Below, piece after piece: positions 33,688 through 42,844 of a DNA stretch of 64,000 bases. Numbering within the stretch: the stretch's first letter is position 1; each line of letters opens with the position of its first letter. The position numbers and the translations under genes were made by a program. The DNA is from an uncultured Collinsella sp. (GTDB taxonomy: Bacteria; Actinomycetota; Coriobacteriia; Coriobacteriales; Coriobacteriaceae): contig CABVAC010000004.1 in the NCBI GenBank assembly GCA_902496275.1, positions 34,493 to 98,492 of the forward strand. Reading direction: 5' to 3'. The notes under the pieces are model-generated. The model was not told the origin of the DNA. It worked only from the letters and a program-made list of their open reading frames with translations, and searched no databases.

Positions 33688-35391
33688 CTACCCCAGCAGG
33701 CTTAAGCCCACGGAGATGAACGCCAGGATAACGCCGACGATGGACTCGCCACCGAGCAGGCCGCTGGCGACAACCAGGCCCTGCTCCTGGAAGGCGGCGT
33801 CCTTGGCGGCCTTTTCCTCGTCCGAAAGACCGGCCTCGGCGTCGCGGTGAGCGACCCACTTGTCATAGGCGAGCTTGACGCAGGAGCCCAGGAAGGCCGT
33901 GAGCGACATATAGAACGGCAGGTACACGCCCAAGCCGATCATCATGGCCGGAATGCCGAGCCAGTACATGACGATGCCGGCGATAAAGCCGCCCGCAAAC
34001 CACGGCACGCTCGGGATGCCCGAGACCATGGTGGCGACGACGCTTGCCTGCGCGGCAACGAAGCTCTTGTCGGGACCGAAGGCGTCCGGACCATAGGCGG
34101 TGACGAGCGCGACCATGACGGCGGCGGCGACCAGGGCGCCCACGATGCCGCCGATGGCCTGGCCGACCCACTGTGCGCGCGGGTTGGTGCCCAGCACGGC
34201 GCCGGCCTTAAAGTCGTTCATGACGTCGCCCGCAAGGCCGCACGCCACGGCCACGATGCCGGCGATAAAGAACAGCTTGACCTGAGCGAGCTGCGCGAAG
34301 GCGGCAACGATGAGCATGACGATGAGGCCGAAGATCTCCATGGGGTCGATGCCCGTCTGGCCGCAGCTCTGCGCGCTCATGATGGTGGTGACAAAGGTGA
34401 ACAGCGTGACGATGACGGCCGGAACGGGGCCAAGGTCGAGCACGATGGCGATGATCACGGCGATGGCGGCAGCGCCCAGGCCGATGATACCGGCGTCGAG
34501 CTTAAGGGAGCCCGAGATGAGCGACTGCTCGTCGGTGTCGGTGGAGCTGTCGGCGGCGAGGCCGCGGACGATACCGGCGACCTGCGGCAGGATGTCTTTG
34601 AGGACGACGGCGACGCCAAAGCCCATCATAAGGCCCATACCCAGGGACTTAACAATGCCCTGTGCCGTCATAACGTCAAACAGGCCGGCAGCGGTGCCGC
34701 CGACGATGATGCCAAAATTGCCCAGCAGCGCGCCGGCAAACCAGAACGCGACGGGGGCGAAGCCCACGAGGAAGCCGACGGAGAGCAACATGGGCGAGTT
34801 GTAGATGGCAAAGGTCACGCCGGGGATATTGAGCGTGCACAGCATGCTGGGCACCACGCCCAGGGCGTCGCGCAGCACGCTGTAGATGCCGGCGATGGCC
34901 ATGGAGCCAAAGAGCTGCTTGCCGGTCTTGCCGCCGGCCTCGGTCGCACGCAGGGTCTGAGCCGCGGCGTTGCCGGTGGGGAACTCAAGTGCGGCGTCCA
35001 CGATAAAGTGACGGTGGATGAGTGCCGTGGCCAACAGGCCCAGGATGGTGCCAGCGAGTGCCACGATAAACATGTCGAGCCAGCTGATCTGGTCGGCATA
35101 GCCCAGCATCCAGGCGCCCGGGATGGTAAACGCCAGACCGCCGGCGACCATGGCGCCTGCGGACATGATGGTGTGGGTGACGTTGGCCTCGTTGAGGCTG
35201 GCGTTGCCCATGAGCTTAAGGAAGAACAGCGAGATGACGGCAGCGAAGACGATCGGCCAGGGGAGTGCGCCCATCTTGAGGGCGGTGTAGGCCGAGCTTG
35301 CCGTGATGATCACGCAGCCAAGGACGCCGATGACGACGCCGCGCAGCGTGAGTTGCCCGCGCATCGAAGCGCGGTTCGAGGGATTGCTCAT
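33688..35391 (-). CDS. OPT family oligopeptide transporter
   Basis: A 567-residue protein with some 14 membrane helices; N-terminal TLRGVVIGVLGCVIITASSAYTALKMG and the later NANVTHTIMSAGAMV-like and GNAAAQTLRATE segments are characteristic of prokaryotic OPT proteins. These are proton-coupled importers of peptides or metal-chelate compounds. RBS AAGGAG. No peptidase is co-transcribed; the nearest is the M18 enzyme 30 kb away. Substrate is unassigned. Confidence 0.88.
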   Translation of the reverse strand: MSNPSNRASMRGQLTLRGVVIGVLGCVIITASSAYTALKMGALPWPIVFAAVISLFFLKLMGNASLNEANVTHTIMSAGAMVAGGLAFTIPGAWMLGYADQISWLDMFIVALAGTILGLLATALIHRHFIVDAALEFPTGNAAAQTLRATEAGGKTGKQLFGSMAIAGIYSVLRDALGVVPSMLCTLNIPGVTFAIYNSPMLLSVGFLVGFAPVAFWFAGALLGNFGIIVGGTAAGLFDVMTAQGIVKSLGMGLMMGFGVAVVLKDILPQVAGIVRGLAADSSTDTDEQSLISGSLKLDAGIIGLGAAAIAVIIAIVLDLGPVPAVIVTLFTFVTTIMSAQSCGQTGIDPMEIFGLIVMLIVAAFAQLAQVKLFFIAGIVAVACGLAGDVMNDFKAGAVLGTNPRAQWVGQAIGGIVGALVAAAVMVALVTAYGPDAFGPDKSFVAAQASVVATMVSGIPSVPWFAGGFIAGIVMYWLGIPAMMIGLGVYLPFYMSLTAFLGSCVKLAYDKWVAHRDAEAGLSDEEKAAKDAAFQEQGLVVASGLLGGESIVGVILAFISVGLSLLG

Positions 35392-35583
35392 ATAGAACTC
35401 CTTTGCGTATATCCGCTTCCCCCGGGGGCGCCGCTACGGATACGGCGCGGGAAGTCGGGTTACCAAGGGCCGCCGCGTGAGCTCGCAAACGACCGCGCAC
35501 CAGTATAGCCGTAAGTTAGTCATTTTGGGATGACTGGTTTAGGTAGGCGATATACTGCTGGGCAGACGAAAGGAGCGTCGACG

Positions 35584-36435
35584 ATGCTTAATGGGTGCAC
35601 ATATATATTGACGGTCGACGTGGGCAACACGTTCATTCGCTTTGGCCTGTTTGCCGAGGATTCGGCCGCGGCACAGGAATGCCCGCTTGCGACGTGCGAG
35701 ATCACCACGCCGTCGAGCATCACAGCAGACGAGGCACGCATGCGTCTCGTGCAGGTCATGGCCGCACTGGCGGTCGATGCGGGCATGCCGGGTGCGCTTG
35801 TGCCCGCGGCTGCTGTGCTGAGCTGCGTGGTCCCGGCGCTCGAGCGCCCGTGGAAGGTGGCACTTTCCCGTACCTGCACGGGGCGCGTGCTCACGGTGGG
35901 GCCGGGCCTCAAGACCGGCATACCCGTGCACTACGATGACCCGGCCGAGATCGGTCCCGACCGCATCGCCGACGCCGTGGCGGCCCGCGCCGTCTACGGC
36001 TCGCCGTGCATCGTGATCGACCTGGGCACGACGACCAATATCGAGGTCATCGACGCGCACGGTACCTTTGTCGGCGGCGTTATCGCGCCAGGCCTGGCCC
36101 TCGGCGCCCGTTCGCTTTCGGCGGCAGCAGCGCGCCTGCCTCAGGTTGAGCCCTCGGCGCCGACACACGTCATCGGCCGCAACACGCGTGAGGCCATGCG
36201 CTCGGGCGTGGTCTTGGGCGAGGTAGCCCGCATCGACGGCATGCTCGACATGGTGCTTGCCGAGATGCGCGCGACCAAGGCCGCGGGGGAGGGCGATGTG
36301 CCCATCGTCATTACCGGCGACGATGCCAAGGCGCTTGCGGCGCTGGTCGGTCACAGTCTGACGGTCGACGACGCGCTGACGCTGCGGGGCCTCGCCGAGC
36401 TCTACCACATCAACCAAAAGCCCCGCCGCGCGTAG
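35584..36435 (+). CDS. coaX: Type III pantothenate kinase
   Basis: Catalyses the first step of coenzyme A synthesis, ATP-dependent phosphorylation of pantothenate. The 283-residue protein has the ASKHA phosphate loop TVDVGNTFIRFGLF near residue 10, the pantothenate-site EIGPDRIADAVAA near residue 120, and IDLGTTTNIEVI with GGVIAPGL after it, the fixed order in CoaX. ATG 35584 has AAAGGAG; the frame extends 18 codons upstream with no RBS. It is followed by the deaminase gene in the same direction. Confidence 0.93.
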   Translation: MLNGCTYILTVDVGNTFIRFGLFAEDSAAAQECPLATCEITTPSSITADEARMRLVQVMAALAVDAGMPGALVPAAAVLSCVVPALERPWKVALSRTCTGRVLTVGPGLKTGIPVHYDDPAEIGPDRIADAVAARAVYGSPCIVIDLGTTTNIEVIDAHGTFVGGVIAPGLALGARSLSAAAARLPQVEPSAPTHVIGRNTREAMRSGVVLGEVARIDGMLDMVLAEMRATKAAGEGDVPIVITGDDAKALAALVGHSLTVDDALTLRGLAELYHINQKPRRA

Positions 36436-36515
36436 CGATGGGGCGGTGGGATAAGCGCCCCTACCTTTCACCTGCTACAATGGGTCAAACTATTGCGATT
36501 TCGGAGGTGTCTGGC

Positions 36516-37040
36516 ATGTCGGACGATCTTCATCAAACTGCGTCGGGCAAGCGCCGCGACGTTATTAGCTGGGATGAGTTCTTTATGAGCGTGGCCATCG
36601 CCGCGCAGCGCCGCAGTAAGGACCCCAACACGCAGGTGGGCGCGTGCATCGCCAACACCAACCACCGCATCCTTTCGGTGGGCTACAACGGTACACCCTC
36701 GGCGCTCAACGACGACTTTTTCCCGTGGGGTACGAGCGACGACCCGCTGCAGGACAAGCACAACTACGTGGTCCATGCCGAGGCCAACGCCGTGCTCAAC
36801 TACCGTGGCTCGCTCAAGGACCTCGAGGGTTCCACGGTCTACGTCACGCTGTTCCCGTGCCACGACTGCGCCAAGATTTTGGCGCAGGTGGGCGTGGGCG
36901 AGGTTGTCTACCTAGACAACAAGTACGCCGACACCGATGATGGACGCATCAGCCGCCGCATCCTCGACTCCTGTGGCATCAGCTACCGCCAGGTTATCGT
37001 CGATGTGCACATCGGCACCGAGGGGCGGGCTCAGCAGTAG
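36516..37040 (+). CDS. dCMP deaminase family protein
   Basis: A 174-residue zinc deaminase, probably converting dCMP to dUMP for dTTP synthesis (ComEB-like in Gram-positives). Zinc ligands and catalytic Glu: HAEANAV near residue 89 and PCHDC near residue 117. The N-terminal SKDPNTQVGA segment fits the family. ATG 36516 is set by GGAGGT; the upstream frame has no ribosome site. It lies 80 bases after coaX and could be co-transcribed. Confidence 0.92.
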   Translation: MSDDLHQTASGKRRDVISWDEFFMSVAIAAQRRSKDPNTQVGACIANTNHRILSVGYNGTPSALNDDFFPWGTSDDPLQDKHNYVVHAEANAVLNYRGSLKDLEGSTVYVTLFPCHDCAKILAQVGVGEVVYLDNKYADTDDGRISRRILDSCGISYRQVIVDVHIGTEGRAQQ

Positions 37041-37212
37041 CGCGTGGCAACGCCAGCTGGCAACAAAAGGCAGCCAAAAGAGCCCCATCCCAAATTGACT
37101 ACTCGTGAAAGTCGCGTCTGCGCGCATGGACGGCTCGTGAGCGGGTACACGGCTGTAGTAACATAGCTTCTGTCCGCGGGCGCGCCCGCGTAATTGTGAG
37201 AAAGGAGCCCCT

Positions 37213-37491
37213 GTGGCTGTTAACGAAGAGCTGCTTAAGAAGGTTCTTGAAGAGATTCGCCCCAACCTGCAGGCCGATGGCGGCGATATGGAGTATGTGG
37301 GCGTTGACGACGAGGGTGTCGTCAAGCTGGAGCTGCAGGGCGCCTGCGCCGGCTGCCCCATGAGCTCGCTGACCCTGTCCATGGGTATCGAGCGTATCCT
37401 GAAGGAGCACGTGCCCGGCGTTACGCGTGTCGAGCAGGTCAATGCCTCCGGCGAGACCGATGACCTGTACGACGAGTATGCGCCGTTCTAA
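37213..37491 (+). CDS. NifU C-terminal-domain iron-sulfur scaffold protein
   Basis: A 92-residue protein whose whole length is a NifU C-terminal domain, with LRPNLQADGGD-like RPNLQADGGD near residue 17 and the cluster-binding pair CAGC in QGACAGCPMSS (residues about 45-48). It carries or transfers 4Fe-4S clusters. GTG start after AAAGGAG. The acidic C-terminal tail (DDLYDEYAPF) is unusual but short. No suf or isc genes are beside it. Confidence 0.9.
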   Translation: MAVNEELLKKVLEEIRPNLQADGGDMEYVGVDDEGVVKLELQGACAGCPMSSLTLSMGIERILKEHVPGVTRVEQVNASGETDDLYDEYAPF

Positions 37492-37535
37492 GAAGCGAAA
37501 GCTGCGGGCGATATGCTCCGCATAGACGTTACGCC

Positions 37536-37576
37536 CAAATATGCGGCTGCGAGCGCAAGGCCCGCGGCCGCATTTG
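37536..37576 (+). terminator. Hairpin between nifU-like gene and lgt
   Basis: CAAAT-AT-GCGGC pairs with GCCGC-ATTTG across a GC-rich 19-base loop, in the 109-base gap. A short ATTTGTATG follows. Confidence 0.5.
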
Positions 37577-37600
37577 TATGTAGGGAGTAGGAGGGTCGAC

Positions 37601-38422
37601 ATGCTCAACGACTTCTACCATATGCTTGATCCTGTCGCGATCTCGGCGGGCCCCATCACCATCTACTGGTACGGCCTGGCCTACGTGGTCGGCGCCCTGC
37701 TCACGGCGGTCGTTATGTACCGCACGCAGCGTCGCTGGGGCTTTAACATCACGATTGACGACCTGACGAGTGTCGTGGTCGGCGTGGTCTTTGGCCTTAT
37801 CATTGGCGCCCGCCTGTTCTACGTCGTCTTTTACGGTGATGGCTACTACTGGGCGCACCCGCTCGAGATCTTTGCCACCAACGAGGGCGGCATGAGCTTC
37901 CACGGCGGTTTGGTGGGCGGCATTATCGGCGGCATCATCGTATGCCGCATGTATAAGCTCGACGCATGGACTTTGGCAGACCTTGCCGTCATCGGCGCGC
38001 CGCTGGCCTTGTGCCTGGGCCGTTGTGCCAACTTTGTCAACGGAGAGCTGTGGGGCAAGCCGACCGATCTGCCATGGGGCGTGGTCTTTGGCGGGACTGC
38101 GGGCGATATGCCGCGTCACCCCTCCCAGCTCTACGAGGCATTTCTTGAGGGCATCGTGCTCTTTTGCATTCTGCAGGTGCTCAGCCGCAAAAAGCCGCTA
38201 CTGCCCCAAGGCACGTTTATGGGCGTCTTTGTGATGGGCTACGGCATCGTTCGCTTTTTGATTGAGTTTGTGCGCGTGCCCGATGCGCAGCTGGGCTATC
38301 TGCTGGGTGGCGTCATCACCATGGGTCAGCTGCTGAGCCTGCCGCTCGTAATCGCGGGCCTGGCGCTCATCATCTTTGCTCGTCGCCGCAACCAACCCCA
38401 GCGCATCTACCTCGACGCCTAA
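37601..38422 (+). CDS. lgt: Prolipoprotein diacylglyceryl transferase
   Basis: Membrane enzyme that attaches diacylglycerol from phosphatidylglycerol to the lipobox cysteine of lipoproteins. The 273-residue protein has seven hydrophobic segments, the H-loop region YWYGLAYVVG, the signature GGMSFHGGLVGGIIGG near residue 97, GRCANFVNGELWGKP near 139 (conserved Arg and Asn) and HPSQLYEAFLEG near 173. ATG 37601 has AGGAGG. The substrate-binding lipoprotein at 17890 is one of its expected clients. Confidence 0.95.
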   Translation: MLNDFYHMLDPVAISAGPITIYWYGLAYVVGALLTAVVMYRTQRRWGFNITIDDLTSVVVGVVFGLIIGARLFYVVFYGDGYYWAHPLEIFATNEGGMSFHGGLVGGIIGGIIVCRMYKLDAWTLADLAVIGAPLALCLGRCANFVNGELWGKPTDLPWGVVFGGTAGDMPRHPSQLYEAFLEGIVLFCILQVLSRKKPLLPQGTFMGVFVMGYGIVRFLIEFVRVPDAQLGYLLGGVITMGQLLSLPLVIAGLALIIFARRRNQPQRIYLDA

Positions 38423-38424
38423 CT

Positions 38425-38453
38425 ACCACAAAGGGGACAGGCACCTTTGTAGT
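38425..38453. repeat. GGGACAG-type hairpin (ACCACAAAGG stem), copy g
   Basis: ACCACAAAGG and CCTTTGTAGT with one mismatch around GGACAGGCA. It starts three bases after the lgt stop codon. Same core as the copy at 19005. Confidence 0.75.
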
Positions 38454-38498
38454 GATTCGCTGGGCAACGATGACAGAACCGTAACGTTTCCCCAGATA

Positions 38499-38537
38499 AA
38501 ACCTGCCAAAATAAACCTGTCCCTTTTTGGCAGGTTT
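38499..38537. repeat. GGGACAG-type hairpin, copy h (inverted relative to copy b)
   Basis: AAACCTGCCAAAA and TTTTGGCAGGTTT around TAAACCTGTCCCT, the exact reverse complement of the loop at 5376-5388. It lies 19 bases before the next start codon. Confidence 0.85.
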
Positions 38538-38556
38538 CTAGAAAGGCTTTCGGACT

Positions 38557-40740
38557 GTGAAGGATTCCGATCTCTCCACAACGGCTGCGCGCGACGCTGC
38601 CCGCATCGTCTGGTTTAAGCGCTACCCCGCCAAGCAGACGCTCATCGCATTTTTGCTCGCGCTGTTGGCGACCACGGCGTTTTCCATCGATCCCGCCCCG
38701 GTGTCGAGCAACGCAGTCTTGGCGATTGACCCCAAAGCCTCGGGCATGCTGTACGTGTGCTACGAGGTGCTCCTCTCGTTTGCCGGCCATACCGACGCGG
38801 TCATGCTGCTTGCACTTGCCTGCCTGCTCACCTTGCCGTTTCGCTACGTGTTCTTTGGCCGTGGCGACACCTGGCGTCCATCGATCATTCTGCCGTCGCT
38901 GTTCTTTGCCATCTGCATGGTGTTCGGCCGCAGCTACGATCTCACCGACTCGGCCGAGATCGTCCTTGGCGACAAAGCCCGCATCATCTGCGCCTGGATT
39001 GGCGGCGCGGGCTGGATGCTCTTGGCGGTCGTTGCCTTCTACCTTGCCTTTGAGTGTCTAGATTGGCTGAGCTCTCGGCGCATTCCGTTTTCCGAGGCGC
39101 ACTTTGGCCGCGTATGGCGTGTGACTCACGCCGTGCTCTCGGTCCATCCCTTTGCCGGGCCCTTCCTGGTGCTCATGATCGCCTGGGCGCCCACGCTCAT
39201 CGCTTCGCTGCCTGGCCTTTTTATGGGAGATACGGGCGCGCAGATTCGCCAGTGGTTTAACTATCCCAACGGCACGAGCGACTACCTGCGCCTACTCAAT
39301 CCCAATGTGTTGCTCAACGGGCATCACCCCGTGGTGCACACGGCTATCATCGGTTCGTGCGTCCAGCTGGGGCTTTCACTGTTCAACAGCGCTAACGCAG
39401 GTCTTGCCATCTACACCTGTGCTCAGTTCGTCATCACGGCCGCCTGCATGGCCTATTCCATTTCGTCGCTGCGCAAACTGGGCGTGAGCCTGCCGGTTCG
39501 CGGTGCGATCCTGCTGTTCTTCGCGTTTATGCCGATGTTCTCAAACTACGCGGCGCTGCTCACCAAAGACGTGCTCTTTGCCGACGCGTTCTTGGTGCTG
39601 CTGGTACAGACCGTGAAGCTCGTGGCCTGCGGCCTGCCCCGTCGCGATGCCAATGCCGAGCGCGCGGGCGAACAGGCGCCTGTGCTCTTTGCACGCCACG
39701 ACTGGCTGTTGCTCGTGCTGGGTGCCATGGGTTCCACGTTTTTGCGCAACGGCGGCTTGGTGTTTCCCCTGGCGGCATGCGTAATCGCGGCGGCGTTTTG
39801 CGCTTGGGACGCGCATGCGGCCCGTCGCGTTGCCAAGCAGTCTGGGGGCGCACCCTCGTACGCCACGCCGCGCTTCCGTTGGGTCGGCGTTCTCGCAGTG
39901 CTCGCGCTCTGCCTTGTTTCCAACATGTATTTCACCAAGGTATTTATGCCGGCGCACGATATCACGCCGGGCTCCAAGCGCGAGATCCTCTCGATTCCGT
40001 TTCAGCAGACGGCGCGCTTCGTCCAAAAGCACGACGGCCTTAATTCGGGCGTTAACCCCAAGGTCAAAGACGATGGCACGATTGAGGAAGCTCCCTGCGA
40101 CGGCTTGGTGACCGATGAGGAGCGCGCTGTGATCGATCGCGTGCTTAAGTACGAGAACCTGGGCCGTCGCTACAACCCCGACAAATCGGATGCCGTCAAA
40201 AACTGCTTCAATGAGTACGCCTCGCAGGAGGACATCAAGGCCTATTTTAAGGTGTGGGCCCAGATGTTCAAAAAGGACCCCGAGTGCTATATCTCGGCGC
40301 TCGTCAATAACTACTACGGGTACTTCTATCCGAGCGCTCGCGATGCGTGGGTCTACAGCACGGCGCGCAGTGCCGAGATCATGGCGAAGCCCGATAACCT
40401 CAAGTACTTTGACTTCCATCCGGTCGACAGCAAAGCCGTGCGCTGGTGCGACCACCTGATTAACCTGTACCGCGTGGCGGTGCAGCGCATTCCGTTTATC
40501 TCGCTCACCATGAGTTCGGCCACCTATGTGTGGATCATGATCGTCGTGGTGGTCTACCTGTTGCGCCGCCATTCGTGGCGCGCGCTGGCCATCTGGATAC
40601 CGCTGCTGGGTGTGCTCGCTGTGTGCCTGATTGGTCCATGTAACGGGTCGACCTACATGCGCTACCTGTACCCGGTCATTGCATGCATGCCTTTCGCCAT
40701 CGGCGCCACGATCACCCGCAGCGACCGCCTGTGGACCTAA
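38557..40740 (+). CDS. Large polytopic membrane protein, DUF6020-like
   Basis: 727 residues with about 11-12 hydrophobic segments and a soluble loop near residues 480-620. The segment around GLFMGDTGAQIRQWFNYPNG and LNGHHPVVHTAI (about 225-260), followed later by LLTKDVLFADAFLVLLVQ, resembles the lipid-linked-sugar glycosyltransferase-like membrane proteins grouped as DUF6020; acidic residues early in that segment would fit a GT-C fold. That is the best guess; a cell-surface polymer role is inference. Start GTG 38557 with GAAAGG. Monocistronic. Confidence 0.65.
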   Translation: MKDSDLSTTAARDAARIVWFKRYPAKQTLIAFLLALLATTAFSIDPAPVSSNAVLAIDPKASGMLYVCYEVLLSFAGHTDAVMLLALACLLTLPFRYVFFGRGDTWRPSIILPSLFFAICMVFGRSYDLTDSAEIVLGDKARIICAWIGGAGWMLLAVVAFYLAFECLDWLSSRRIPFSEAHFGRVWRVTHAVLSVHPFAGPFLVLMIAWAPTLIASLPGLFMGDTGAQIRQWFNYPNGTSDYLRLLNPNVLLNGHHPVVHTAIIGSCVQLGLSLFNSANAGLAIYTCAQFVITAACMAYSISSLRKLGVSLPVRGAILLFFAFMPMFSNYAALLTKDVLFADAFLVLLVQTVKLVACGLPRRDANAERAGEQAPVLFARHDWLLLVLGAMGSTFLRNGGLVFPLAACVIAAAFCAWDAHAARRVAKQSGGAPSYATPRFRWVGVLAVLALCLVSNMYFTKVFMPAHDITPGSKREILSIPFQQTARFVQKHDGLNSGVNPKVKDDGTIEEAPCDGLVTDEERAVIDRVLKYENLGRRYNPDKSDAVKNCFNEYASQEDIKAYFKVWAQMFKKDPECYISALVNNYYGYFYPSARDAWVYSTARSAEIMAKPDNLKYFDFHPVDSKAVRWCDHLINLYRVAVQRIPFISLTMSSATYVWIMIVVVVYLLRRHSWRALAIWIPLLGVLAVCLIGPCNGSTYMRYLYPVIACMPFAIGATITRSDRLWT

Positions 40741-40911
40741 CCAAAGATTGGCGCATTGGGGTCAGGTTGCTTTGTGCCAAGGGGCTGCATCATCACGACG
40801 CCTTCATTTTGGGGTTTATCTTGCAGGCCGGTAGGTATATCATAACGACGTTTGTTTATATTGCCCGAGCATTCGCGCTGGGCTTTAGGTCGAAACCGAT
40901 AGGAGACACGT

Positions 40912-41718
40912 ATGTCCGGACACTCTAAGTGGGCCACAACCAAGCATCGTAAGGGCGCGCAGGACGCCAAGCGTTCCGCCCTCTTCTCCAAGCTCAGCCG
41001 CAACATCACCGTTGCTGCCCGTCTCGGCGGCGACCCGCTGCCCGAGAACAACGCCAGCCTCGCCGCTGCCGTTGCCAAGGCTAAGGCTCAGTCCATGCCT
41101 AAGGACAAGATCAAGTCCGCTATCGATAAGGCTTTTGGTTCGGGTGCCGACGCCGCCGTCTACGAGAACATCGTGTACGAGGGCTACGGTCCCGCCGGTG
41201 TCGCCGTCTACGTCGACTGCCTGACCGACAACCGCAACCGTACCGCCGCTGATGTCCGTTCCGCCTTCTCCCACGCCGGTGGCAACCTGGGCACCTCCGG
41301 CTCCGTCGCCTTCCAGTTTGAGCGCAAGGGCCAGATCGTCGTCGCCAAGGAGATCCTGGACGAGAACGCCAAGAAGGAGACCATGATCGCCAATGGTGCT
41401 GCCGGTGACGAGGATGAGTTCATGATGGCCATCGCCGAGGCCGGTGGCGAGGACTACGAGGACGCCGGCGAGGAGTGGATCGTCTGGACTACTGCCAACG
41501 AGGTCATGGCTGTCTCCAAGGCGCTCGAGGAGCAGGGCGTCCAGGTCAAGGGCTCCGAGACCACCATGGTCCCGACCACCCCGACCGAGGTCTCCGGCGC
41601 CGACGCCAAGAAGGTTCAGCGCCTCATCGACCGTCTTGAGGAGCTCGACGACGTCCAGGATGTTTACAGCACCATGGACATGACCGACGAGGTCATCGCT
41701 GCCCTCGAGGAGGAGTAG
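40912..41718 (+). CDS. yebC: YebC/PmpR family DNA-binding regulator or translation factor
   Basis: A 268-residue cytoplasmic protein with the family N-terminus MSGHSKWATTKHRKGAQDAK, the YEGYGPAGVA segment and the C-terminal ferredoxin-like domain. It is some 20-25 residues longer than typical, owing to acidic insertions near residues 165-190. Family members are reported both as transcription regulators and as relievers of ribosome stalling at prolines. RBS TAGGAG. Frequently next to ruvCAB, but not here. Confidence 0.93.
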   Translation: MSGHSKWATTKHRKGAQDAKRSALFSKLSRNITVAARLGGDPLPENNASLAAAVAKAKAQSMPKDKIKSAIDKAFGSGADAAVYENIVYEGYGPAGVAVYVDCLTDNRNRTAADVRSAFSHAGGNLGTSGSVAFQFERKGQIVVAKEILDENAKKETMIANGAAGDEDEFMMAIAEAGGEDYEDAGEEWIVWTTANEVMAVSKALEEQGVQVKGSETTMVPTTPTEVSGADAKKVQRLIDRLEELDDVQDVYSTMDMTDEVIAALEEE

Positions 41719-41787
41719 CGCCCGCACGGATTGAGCCGTGCATATCTGGGCATAATGAAGCGAGCATGCAAGCCTCGTGGAATAGAT

Positions 41788-41830
41788 GAGCCGGATCCGC
41801 GTGCATGAGGCACCGGACCCGGCTCTTTTA
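41788..41830 (+). terminator. Intrinsic terminator of yebC
   Basis: GAGCCGG-AT-CCG pairs with CGG-AC-CCGGCTC across a 13-base loop and is followed by TTTTAT. Confidence 0.8.
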
Positions 41831-41884
41831 TAATGATGCGAATCGTTTTGCATTCTGTGGATCGAGATTTGAAGGGAGCGCCGC

Positions 41885-42430
41885 ATGCGCGTGCTCAAAC
41901 GAGCCCTGGCGATCGTGTATCTTGCCGCCGCCGTCGTGGCGCTGGGTACGTTGGTCTGCCAGTTTTGGGGGCCGTATACGTATCGCTTTATGCTGCTGAT
42001 GCGCGACCCCATGCCGCGCATTGTCGTGACGGCATGCGGCGGAGTTGTGGCGATCGGCGTGCTGGTAAGCTTCTTCCGCCTGATGTTTGCTCGTCGCGAG
42101 CCGTCCTGTGTGCATCCGGCGGGGGAGCGCAATATCGAGGTCACGCTCGCGGCGCTTTCTTCGTGCGCTCGCACTGCGGCAGAGCGCGACGATCGCGTGA
42201 TGGTCGAGCATGTCGAGGCCCGCGTCCAAGGCTCCGACGATTCGCACGTCCGATTTAAGGTCGAGGCTATCGCGCTTGACGATAAGGACGTGGCATCTCT
42301 GGCTACTGCGATGCAGCGGCGCATCGAGGAAGCTTGCGACACCATGCTTGGCACGCCGGGCACGACCGCACGCGTTCGTTTTTTGCCGTCCAAGACTACC
42401 GTCCAGACCGTGGAGGTTTCCGGTGAGTGA
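41885..42430 (+). CDS. amaP: Alkaline-shock response membrane anchor protein AmaP
   Basis: A 181-residue protein with two N-terminal membrane helices (about 7-30 and 44-65) and a soluble cytoplasmic domain, the AmaP layout. AmaP anchors Asp23 to the membrane; the Asp23/Gls24 protein is encoded two genes on. RBS AAGGGAG. Its last eight bases overlap the start of the DUF2273 gene, so the genes are translationally coupled. Confidence 0.85.
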   Translation: MRVLKRALAIVYLAAAVVALGTLVCQFWGPYTYRFMLLMRDPMPRIVVTACGGVVAIGVLVSFFRLMFARREPSCVHPAGERNIEVTLAALSSCARTAAERDDRVMVEHVEARVQGSDDSHVRFKVEAIALDDKDVASLATAMQRRIEEACDTMLGTPGTTARVRFLPSKTTVQTVEVSGE

Positions 42431-42800
42431 TACCAATCAAGACAAGACCGCTCGTACGCCGCGCCTGACGATTGACCAGAGCGCCACGCCGGCGAACGAA
42501 CCTGTTGATTCCAAAGCAGAGGCAACCGAGTTACAAGACGCGGCAGCCGCGGATTTTGACGAGGCTATGGGTCTCATCAAGGGTACGGGCGCTGCCATCT
42601 GGAGCTATGCCGTGCGTCATCCCAACACCACGCTTGGCGCCGTCGCTGGCTTTATCCTCGCCGTGTTGGTGCTCACGTTGGGCCTGTGGGACACGCTCGT
42701 CATTGCATTCTTCGTGCTGATCGGCGCTGTGATCGGCCAAATTCGCGACGGCGAGAACGGGATCGTCAACTTCTTCGGCCGTCTGTTTAGCGGCCGCTAA
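42423..42800 (+). CDS. DUF2273 small membrane protein
   Basis: A 125-residue protein: a polar, acidic N-terminal 65 residues, then two helices separated by a short turn (GAVAGFILAVLVLTLGLWDT, then LVIAFFVLIGAVIGQIRDG). DUF2273 proteins are regular members of asp23/amaP operons. The frame is open further upstream inside amaP, but GTG 42423 is where the family homology begins and overlaps the amaP stop. The N-terminal tail is longer than in most members. Confidence 0.82.
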   Translation: MSDTNQDKTARTPRLTIDQSATPANEPVDSKAEATELQDAAAADFDEAMGLIKGTGAAIWSYAVRHPNTTLGAVAGFILAVLVLTLGLWDTLVIAFFVLIGAVIGQIRDGENGIVNFFGRLFSGR

Positions 42801-42844
42801 TATGTATTCGACTGTCGCATCTGCGGCAGGCATAAGGAGGAACC

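Noticed and set aside
33847..35508. A 553-codon frame antisense to the OPT transporter
   Set aside because: Product is almost all Asp/His/Gly/Ala, which is what antisense of a hydrophobic GC-rich gene yields.
40741..40911. A tRNA or small RNA between the DUF6020 gene and yebC
   Set aside because: No cloverleaf or conserved T-arm could be found; the sequence looks like a plain leader.
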